Below are positions 6,901 through 10,601 of a stretch of DNA of 10,601 nt, in pieces (position 1 is the first letter of the stretch; every line of letters starts with the position of its first letter). The DNA comes from an uncultured Clostridia bacterium. Its GTDB lineage: Bacteria > Bacillota > Clostridia > Oscillospirales > Acutalibacteraceae. The notes under the pieces were generated by a model that had not been told where the DNA came from, did no database searches, and saw nothing but the letters and a program-made list of their open reading frames with translations. A program made the position numbers and the translations under genes. The stretch lies in NCBI GenBank assembly GCA_938034875.1, contig CALHND010000014.1, forward strand, positions 1 to 10,601, read 5' to 3'.

Positions 6901-7583
6901 TACGCAACATAATAACCTTTGAGATTTTTCCACACGGCATTAGCCTGCTTTACATCAAGAAGAAAAACCTTTTCGGTTGTAGTTTCAAAATATGAACTGT
7001 CGTAGTTTGCCACCGCTTCCGAAATATCGGTGTAGTATAACAAATCCGAATTTGCGTCTCCATCAACTATGCCCTTGTTGTATTCGGGATGAGAAACGAG
7101 AGAACGCTGGGTAACGGTTTTCATTGCCGCAATTTCAGATTTTGAAAAAGCGTTGAGAAAACCCGCTTTTTCGTTGTACGCTCCCACACCGCTTACATAT
7201 CCGTCTTTCGGAGGGTTGCCGCAAAGCCAATCGACTTTGCCTTCAGCTGCGGTCGAATTTAACCAAGAACGCATATTGCTGTCTTTCCAATAGTTAGAAC
7301 CGTAATCATCACGCTTATAGCTTCTGCTGTGTGATTTTGAATTGCTGTTGTCATTTGTTTTGGCATCATATGCAAGGGTGTCAACAATTTTGTCTGCAAG
7401 CATAAGCGGTCCGTTATTGTCAATGCTTACACATCGCCAAAGAATTGAGGCATTGTTATACGTGCCCATTTTAACATAGTCACCGACTTTAATATCCGGC
7501 TTTGATGCCGCCTGAACGCTCATCGGCAAAATTGAGATTGCCATGCACAATGCCAACAATATTGCTGTTATTTTTTTCGTCAT
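3915..7583 (-). CDS. Secreted multidomain M64-family metallopeptidase
   Basis: The 1222-residue secreted protein has a signal peptide (residues 1-25, cut near SVQA) and then a DUF6273-like domain (about 30-285) ending in the hallmark YWLRTP and DLGVRPAFYL. An M64 (IgA-peptidase-like) metallopeptidase domain follows (about 345-640). Its zinc site is HEFGHGLLGLGDEY: His534, catalytic Glu535, His538 and then Asp545/Glu546. A cysteine pair lies at 611-614 (CEVC). Next come a beta-rich region, a MucBP-like repeat (805-870), an HTHTW...RTCSACG module (875-912) and a C-terminal domain present twice (about 927-1053 and 1102-1219). There is no LPXTG or membrane anchor, so it is probably released or held non-covalently at the surface. 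The substrate is unknown, and the family name does not prove IgA cleavage. AAAGGAAG (7591-7598) lies 7 bases before ATG. A near-consensus promoter lies upstream, and the 39-residue gene follows. Confidence 0.9.
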   Translation of the reverse strand: MTKKITAILLALCMAISILPMSVQAASKPDIKVGDYVKMGTYNNASILWRCVSIDNNGPLMLADKIVDTLAYDAKTNDNSNSKSHSRSYKRDDYGSNYWKDSNMRSWLNSTAAEGKVDWLCGNPPKDGYVSGVGAYNEKAGFLNAFSKSEIAAMKTVTQRSLVSHPEYNKGIVDGDANSDLLYYTDISEAVANYDSSYFETTTEKVFLLDVKQANAVWKNLKGYYVAYNNDGMAWPYWLRTPVTDCNHDMRYISSSGQVGRYAPWYSDLGVRPAFYLDSEYFVTTSGSGSQSSPYIGSAPNKQEDDYTISEPAEDANPDWNVSTEQSIQLTLGPWYSGDGKYANPTIPVYTIQKTRSDTENMVVVVCGEGYTKSQQGKFINDVKRLWQEAMKYEPYRSYADRFNVYALCTASESSFDNGGSTFFDVIVDKYNSPVISNNLHRSQWKNHIFERCIGPEFIEKIHDAHIKKKCDPNTIPSGSEYEPYYYVHDYIAQFAMVVNTKSDFGGAYNNREYGFHYFISPSDSYRASKTFAHEFGHGLLGLGDEYSGGYLLDDKELKSLNLSSVEDPEKIKWRQLLGFRNTYTCRNAYGSKMLVSSYECIMRDTNYQFCEVCRLQGFKRMSQLVKDVDLYVATPEVKEYTGAYSKPSDFTDLETSSYYNYTYNRNDRLLSGNSKSRFNTNMNGKKIELRTVIQNISDKNARQLKFKMWIKHSDGSVATDSSGNPLQTVQTFDIPVWNDKANFWPLGALDHIKSDFNSGLKSCSLIYQIPSDAQLKNGDTVAFQVLDENGNVLADDNTETQRYTTVSIQYKFEDGSEIPNTAGGTFTVPYGTKLNLTPAKSLYGYEFVKADGLNTPIVSDGTVVTYYYKNKNEEHTHTWSDWKYNNDAVYNSSSDYKDGTQTRTCSACGESETKEAPNTALLRRRGNALSLESSITLATYITKDVVDYYDEVYAEFTRNGKTEKVYPSGKTLTSNSIVYCIFDYTGISPQALGDDVSITFYGVKDGVTYNGNAYKYSATDYIKSTLNKPTSSAKLKTLLVDLVYYGEACQVYQNYKTDNLLTDILTDEQKALRSTADLNLTNIKNASYETCENRLVKFGTALRLNNSVEIAIPLNMTNVTLDDLSFKVKIGSRTLTYTYAENPDNFEKGKDGYWYFYFDGVYANQMSDEVFITAYKGDEQVSYTLKYSVESYAATVTDAKLKAVTDAMMRYGNSAKAYAGK

Positions 7584-7619
7584 TAAGTCACTTCCTTTAT
7601 AAGCTATATATTTGCTTTT

Positions 7620-7648
7620 ATTATATTGTAAGGTGTTGTATGTGTCAA
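7620..7648 (-). promoter_or_regulatory. Near-consensus sigma-A promoter of the M64 peptidase operon
   Basis: On the minus strand a perfect TTGACA (7643-7648) and perfect TATAAT (7620-7625) are separated by exactly 17 bases, about 37 bases before the start codon. This predicts strong housekeeping transcription of the peptidase and the small gene after it. Confidence 0.9.
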
Positions 7649-7729
7649 TGAAAATCCAATTAAATTTATGTTAATTTTACAGCCGACACATTTAATATTA
7701 CACGAAGAAGAAAATCTTATTAAATATGC

Positions 7730-7764
7730 AAAAAGGCTTCTGCCCAAAACAGGGCAAAAGCCTT
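7730..7764 (-). terminator. Intrinsic terminator, minus strand
   Basis: AAGGCTT-C-TGCCC (7733-7745) pairs with GGGCA-A-AAGCCTT (7752-7764) with a single mismatch and a 6-base loop. On the minus strand it is followed by TTTTTG. It shields the peptidase promoter from transcription coming from the right. Confidence 0.75.
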
Positions 7765-7783
7765 AAAAATTATGCGATTTTTA

Positions 7784-7930
7784 GGTTTAGTTGCAAGCAA
7801 AGGGGGACTATTTCATCTGCCCGAAAACACGTTTTTGAAAAAAGTGTTGCAAAAGCGGTTGAACACAAAGATTTTCATATCCGATAAGCCTGAATTTTGC
7901 GGCGCAATCGGTGCGGGATTGTTTGCCGTT
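7784..7930 (+). pseudogene. C-terminal fragment of a BadF/HgdC-like activase ATPase
   Basis: About 49 codons, from GLVASKGG through FCGAIGAGLFA, match the end of ATPase activases of the 2-hydroxyacyl-CoA dehydratase type, where a glycine-rich GGVA..KG turn is followed by a variable stretch and GALGAAL. The rest of the gene (ASKHA ATPase core and cysteine site) is missing, and there is no ribosome site at the ATG at 7772. It reads straight into an unrelated SGNH hydrolase fragment in the same frame, so the product would be a chimera. The family assignment is from a short motif and is moderate. Confidence 0.45.
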
Positions 7931-8110
7931 GACAGCGACAGATTGTTGGAAAGGCTCGAATGTAACGCCTTGAACATAAACACGAAAAATCTTGTGATTT
8001 TAATCGGAACGAATGACATCGGCACAGGACTTCCGCCCGAGTACACCTTGAATAATATAAAAGAAATTTTGCAAAGAACGCAGAAGCTCTGCCCGAATAC
8101 CGCTGTAAAA
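7931..8110 (+). pseudogene. Internal fragment of an SGNH/GDSL hydrolase
   Basis: About 60 codons, from DSDRLLERLE through VILIGTNDIG to LCPNTAVK, match the middle of SGNH hydrolases, with block III (GxND) clear in IGTND. The GDSL serine block before it and the Asp-His block after it are absent. The frame ends at 8128 after reading through the right arm of a hairpin. The same few codons (PNTAVK) are recognisable in the left arm of the equivalent hairpin at 2282-2317, so this fragment belonged to the duplicated module. Confidence 0.6.
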
Positions 8111-8159
8111 AGCAGGATTCGGGCATAAAAAGCCTCAAAACACAAATGTTCCGAGGATA
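8090..8159 (-). terminator. Tandem hairpins behind the decayed recombinase, copy 2
   Basis: On the minus-strand RNA, CCTCGGAACA pairs with TGTTTTGAGG (allowing G.U) and is followed by CTTTTTATG. The next stem is TGCCCGAATCCTGC with GCGGTATTCGGGCA (8090-8125). Position and shape match the pair at 2282-2349, but the arms of the first hairpin have a different sequence. Confidence 0.6.
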
Positions 8160-8359
8160 GCAGCAGGTTCAAAATTGAATCCGAATGTAATCGGATCACC
8201 GTTAAACTTGCATTTTATGTTAATCCACGAATAACTTTCTCTGATAAGTCTTAAGTCTGCTGAATAATATTCAGTCATACCTTCAAGTATGTATTCAAGA
8301 ATTATGCCTTTTGAGCCTTCGCTAATGTTTTCGTTAGCGGATATAACCTTAACTCCGTT
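8160..8359 (-). pseudogene. Decayed serine recombinase fragment
   Basis: The translation runs NGVKVISANENISEGSKG, ILEYILEGMTEYYSADL and, after a scrambled stretch, KCKFNGDPITFGFNFE, clearly the same protein as residues 96-160 of the recombinase at 2245-2841. Between SADL and KCKF the DNA for EKVIRGLT is still recognisable in another frame, so one insertion and one compensating deletion have occurred. The catalytic N-terminus is missing and the C-terminal cut is the same as in copy 1. It is not functional. Confidence 0.85.
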
Positions 8360-8447
8360 TATTCTATTGTCCATTTTTTACGGACTTGTTCAAATTTAAT
8401 TCCGTCCTTTTTGTATGTCTTATCACTTTTAGGCTTGTATGAGAATT

Positions 8448-9059
8448 TTAAGAAATGTTTTTTAAAATCTTTGATTTCTTAACAGTGCTTACGGTTGCCT
8501 GAATGATCGGACCGGAGAGCAAAACGGTGGCAATTGTGCAAATTCCGAATTTACCGCCGAGCAAAACGCCGATAATTACCACTATAATATCAAGAACCAT
8601 TCGTACGATTTTGATTTTCCACCTGTTTTTTTCGGCAAGCGAAAATGTGACTGCTTCATATGAGCCCCTGCCGAAATCAGCGGCGGAGTAAAGCCCCGTT
8701 CCGAACGAAAATATAGCAATGCCAAGCAGCATTATAACAAAATTAACCGCTTTAATATCTGTATAATGCTGAATTCTTGTGAATATATCCACGAAAAAAC
8801 TGTAAATGATTTGGTAAAGAATTGTGCCGACATTGATTTGCTTTCTGTCATAGAAAAAGGCAAAAATAATCATTGCCACAGCCACAACAAGCGACGATGT
8901 GCCGATTGACATACCTGTCACATTCGTCAGCCCTTGCCACAATATCGCAAGTGTTGCGCCGCCGAAACCTGCGCCTATTGCAAGCGTAATTCCGTATGCG
9001 GATATTATTGATCCTATAACGATCATCAGCGTTTTTGTTGCATATTTTTTAAATTTCAT
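8448..9059 (-). CDS. YczE/YitT-family integral membrane protein
   Basis: The 203-residue protein has about six hydrophobic segments: roughly residues 10-29, 53-70, 77-94, 104-124, 152-169 and 171-190. The GAGFGGATLAILWQGL block (29-44) and SFGTGLYSAADFGRGSYEAV (118-137) are characteristic of the YczE/YyaS/YitT group of membrane proteins, whose transport or sensing function is not established. Length is normal for the group. AGGTG (9065-9069) precedes the ATG. It has its own consensus promoter and a leader of roughly 90 bases with a terminator-like hairpin, suggesting regulated read-through. Upstream are the last codons of an AraC-type regulator on the same strand, so the gene may once have been that regulator's target. 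Confidence 0.85.
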   Translation of the reverse strand: MKFKKYATKTLMIVIGSIISAYGITLAIGAGFGGATLAILWQGLTNVTGMSIGTSSLVVAVAMIIFAFFYDRKQINVGTILYQIIYSFFVDIFTRIQHYTDIKAVNFVIMLLGIAIFSFGTGLYSAADFGRGSYEAVTFSLAEKNRWKIKIVRMVLDIIVVIIGVLLGGKFGICTIATVLLSGPIIQATVSTVKKSKILKNIS

Positions 9060-9071
9060 ATTATCACCTAC

Positions 9072-9130
9072 AAAAAAATAAGACTGTAAACTCTGCTGTT
9101 GTGTTCAGAAACAGCAAAATTTATAGTCTT
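9072..9130 (-). terminator. Terminator/attenuator hairpin in the YczE-gene leader
   Basis: On the minus strand AAGACTATAAA (9120-9130) pairs with TTTACAGTCTT (9080-9090) with one mismatch, enclosing an inner GCTGTT/AACAGC stem, and is followed by ATTTTTTTG (9072-9079). It sits between the promoter (9159-9187) and the ribosome site (9065-9069), so full termination would silence the gene. I found no convincing alternative antiterminator fold and no known riboswitch signature. Confidence 0.6.
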
Positions 9131-9158
9131 CATCAGCCGAGACAGCTTCATTTTTTTG

Positions 9159-9187
9159 ATTATACACCCGAGCTTTTATGAAGTCAA
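9159..9187 (-). promoter_or_regulatory. Sigma-A promoter of the YczE-family gene
   Basis: On the minus strand TTGACT (9182-9187) and a perfect TATAAT (9159-9164) are 17 bases apart. The -35 box starts directly after the stop codon of the AraC-type remnant. The predicted start near 9150 leaves a leader of roughly 90 bases containing the terminator-like hairpin. Confidence 0.85.
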
Positions 9188-9190
9188 CGG

Positions 9191-9274
9191 TTATAAATAT
9201 GATTTTCTGTATTCGCTCGGAGTTTTGCTCATTTCAATTCGTGTTACGATTTTGATTTGAGCGATGTGTTTCAT
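9191..9274 (-). pseudogene. Chimeric remnant ending in an AraC-type regulator tail
   Basis: The last 12 codons read SKTPSEYRKSYL and stop, a typical C-terminus of AraC-family regulators (usually ...GxTPSEYRKS). Everything upstream is the 45-bp repeat, which does not encode AraC sequence. The open frame starts at ATG 9272-9274 with AGAGG 8 bases before it and gives 27 residues, probably not a real product. It marks where an incoming sequence replaced the body of the regulator gene. Confidence 0.4.
9223..9267 (+). repeat. 45-bp direct repeat, copy 2
   Basis: Identical over 45 bases to 2117-2161 and in the same orientation, 7.1 kb away. It lies exactly between the AraC tail (left) and the GC-richer methyltransferase segment (right), so it coincides with a junction. 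Confidence 0.9.
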
Positions 9275-9288
9275 TCAAAACGCCTCTT

Positions 9289-10119
9289 TCAAAAGTTGAT
9301 TTTTACAATCTGCATTTTCATCATGCCGTCGCCGATCTTTGCGAGGAAACGGAAAAAGCCGCTGACGGATGGGTCGCGCAGATCGTTATAGCCCAGCATA
9401 TAGCCGCGGCTGGTGACCTTCAGACGGCTGTCCCACGGAGAAAGCTCGCTTTTTGCGTCCGAAACAGCAAAATATGCGCCCACGTCCTTGATTTTCGCGC
9501 TATTGAGCCAGGTTTTGGCAATCATCTTTACCGCCGTACGATTCGCCGCATCAAACACCAGCACACCGCCGGAGAAAGCGTCTGCCATACCCTGCACAAG
9601 AGCTTTGACCTGCTCGGTCAGAAAATAATAGAACACGCCGGAAGCGAAAAATACTACGCCGCCAGAGGCGTCAATTTTTGAAAACCATTCGGTATTATTC
9701 AAATCGCAGGGGATATTTTTCTCACGCTCCCCGGCGGGCAAAAGCTCGTTACGCACGGCTATGACATCGGGAAAGTCCAGATTGTAAATTTTACAGCTGC
9801 CGTTGTCGCAGCTTCTTCCAGTGCTGTCCAGCCCGCAGCCCAGATTGACCACCGCCGCATTGGGGTGAGATTTCAGATAATCCCGCACCTCAAAAGCAAG
9901 GTCATTCTGCCGCATGGCAACCTCCAGCGAGCCGAAGCGCTGCATCAGGCCGCGGGAATTTTTCTCCGCCTCGGAAAAGTCGTAATCAATTTCATTGATT
10001 AAACTGACAGCCGTTTCATCCCGATAGAGATTTGGATACAACTCTGAACATACCTTCCTGGCATACAGCGGAATGATTAGCGTCTCCTGTACGGTGTTTT
10101 TCTCGATTTTGTATTTCAT
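9289..10119 (-). CDS. TcmP/LCM-like SAM-dependent methyltransferase
   Basis: The 276-residue protein belongs to the leucine carboxyl methyltransferase / TcmP-like group (PF04072-type), which transfers a methyl group from S-adenosylmethionine to small molecules or carboxylates. The SAM site is VVNLGCGLDSTG (about residues 90-101) and the acidic loop is NLDFPDVIAVRNELLP (about 113-128). The N-terminal VQETLIIPLYARKVCSE is also usual for the group. The frame is open from a GTG at 10128 that abuts the previous stop codon, but the ATG at 10117-10119 is the more natural start. Neither has a strong ribosome site, so coupling with the upstream hydrolase gene is likely. The gene is clearly richer in G+C than the genes to its left, a sign of separate origin. 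The substrate is unknown. Confidence 0.85.
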   Translation of the reverse strand: MKYKIEKNTVQETLIIPLYARKVCSELYPNLYRDETAVSLINEIDYDFSEAEKNSRGLMQRFGSLEVAMRQNDLAFEVRDYLKSHPNAAVVNLGCGLDSTGRSCDNGSCKIYNLDFPDVIAVRNELLPAGEREKNIPCDLNNTEWFSKIDASGGVVFFASGVFYYFLTEQVKALVQGMADAFSGGVLVFDAANRTAVKMIAKTWLNSAKIKDVGAYFAVSDAKSELSPWDSRLKVTSRGYMLGYNDLRDPSVSGFFRFLAKIGDGMMKMQIVKINF

Positions 10120-10128
10120 GGGTATCAC

Positions 10129-10601
10129 TCACTTTCTGATAAATGGCAGTTCCGGCATACAGTCACGCTCGGCGATGTGTGCCAGCATTTCGGCGAACCC
10201 CTTTGGATCGCGAATCTGATATTGCATGTGATCGTATCCCTCAAACACGGGATAATGGCCGCAGGGGTAGGCTTCCATCACTGCTTGACGGTATTTGAAA
10301 TGATCTTCTATACTGCCAAACTCGAAATAGGTATGTTTTTGCAATTCTTTTGAAAGCGGCGGAAAGGGTTTATCCTCCAGACTGTCCGAAATCTGCCGCC
10401 GCAAATTTGTATAGGTCAGATTTTTCCCTGCGTCTATAAAATACGACTTTATGGAATCGTCGTCACACCACAGTATCTTTTTCAGCGTACCGCCCTTCGA
10501 CCAGTACAGGCTCTTGATAGCGAAATACAGAAACGGTGTCATAATGCGGCGCGTGCCCTTTCCGATTTGGGCGAACTGCCCGCCGTCAAAGAAAGCGTGC
10601 T
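10129..10601 (-). CDS. Alpha/beta hydrolase, partial (C-terminal part)
   Basis: The frame is open to the window edge, so the N-terminus with the nucleophile serine lies outside. The visible 157 codons begin HAFFDGGQFAQIGKGTRRI and end LPFIRK. The last third has GHYPVFEGYDHMQYQIRDP, where the His of GYDHMQY is a good candidate for the catalytic base of an alpha/beta hydrolase, followed by an amphipathic helix. An internal ATG at 10540-10542 is not the true start. Its TGA stop is directly followed by the methyltransferase gene, so the two form an operon. Composition is GC-rich like its neighbour. Substrate unknown. Confidence 0.75.
   Translation of the reverse strand, partial: HAFFDGGQFAQIGKGTRRIMTPFLYFAIKSLYWSKGGTLKKILWCDDDSIKSYFIDAGKNLTYTNLRRQISDSLEDKPFPPLSKELQKHTYFEFGSIEDHFKYRQAVMEAYPCGHYPVFEGYDHMQYQIRDPKGFAEMLAHIAERDCMPELPFIRK

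Larger units (their letters stand above)
8090..8359 (-). repeat. Recombinase-tail/terminator module, copy 2
   Basis: This is the second copy of the module at 2282-2556, in the same orientation and about 5.8 kb away. It shares the hairpin pair, the FGFNFE junction and the recombinase segment, with numerous substitutions and indels, so the duplication is old or the copies arrived separately. Confidence 0.85.

Noticed and set aside
7813..8199. Minus-strand open frame across the activase/SGNH fragments
   Set aside because: It is the complement of recognisable plus-strand coding fragments. Its LLFTAVFG stretch is only the hairpin read backwards, as also happens at the end of the truncated recombinase.
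8899..9081. Plus-strand open frame opposite the YczE gene
   Set aside because: Shadow of a clear membrane-protein gene; no ribosome site.
9090..9150. Possible fluoride (crcB) riboswitch because of GGCTGATGA in the YczE leader
   Set aside because: The required upstream GG-GATG...GCC part and the correct spacing are missing, and the leader is too short before this motif.
1..10601. tRNA or rRNA genes
   Set aside because: No cloverleaf with a T-loop GTTCGA-type motif and CCA end, and no conserved rRNA stretch was recognised on either strand.

Overview
The window looks like an accessory stretch of a low-GC, gut-type Clostridia genome, most like Ruminococcus or its relatives. This is an inference from strong AGGAGG ribosome sites, AT-rich DNA, Clostridia-style extracellular domains (DUF6273, HTHTW...CSACG module, M64 peptidase), a YczE-type membrane protein and an ECF sigma/anti-sigma pair. 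No database search was possible. Every apparently intact gene is on the minus strand, and the plus strand carries only gene fragments.

Layout from left to right. 1-1880: an ECF sigma factor with its membrane anti-sigma factor, a two-gene operon with a likely autoregulated promoter. 1772-2244: a gene-poor stretch with terminators, a possible tiny RNA and degenerate TCTCTCAAAA-type repeats. 2245-2841: a serine recombinase cut off after its catalytic domain, with tandem terminators behind it and a long inverted repeat in front. 3002-3622: a cytoplasmic protein of unknown function resembling DUF6037. 3704-7648: one transcription unit with a near-consensus promoter, a 1222-residue secreted M64-type metallopeptidase, a 39-residue small protein (3744-3863) with a strong ribosome site, and a strong terminator. 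7784-8359: a scar made of an activase fragment, an SGNH hydrolase fragment and a decayed second copy of the recombinase tail. 8448-9187: a YczE/YitT-like membrane protein with a consensus promoter and a leader containing a terminator-like hairpin. 9191-9274: the last codons of an AraC-type regulator joined to a 45-bp repeat. 9289-10601: a visibly GC-richer pair, a TcmP/LCM-like methyltransferase and an alpha/beta hydrolase that runs off the window.

The working units appear independent: cell-envelope stress signalling (sigma/anti-sigma), extracellular proteolysis (M64 protein plus small acidic peptide), membrane transport or sensing (YczE) and small-molecule methylation/hydrolysis. Between them lie repeated recombination debris: two copies of a truncated-recombinase/terminator module in the same orientation 5.8 kb apart, and an exact 45-bp direct repeat 7.1 kb apart. 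The region therefore appears to have been assembled by repeated insertion and deletion. The most interesting items are the hidden 39-residue protein in the protease operon, the duplicated recombinase-terminator module whose terminator arms differ yet stay paired, and the attenuator-like leader of the YczE gene.
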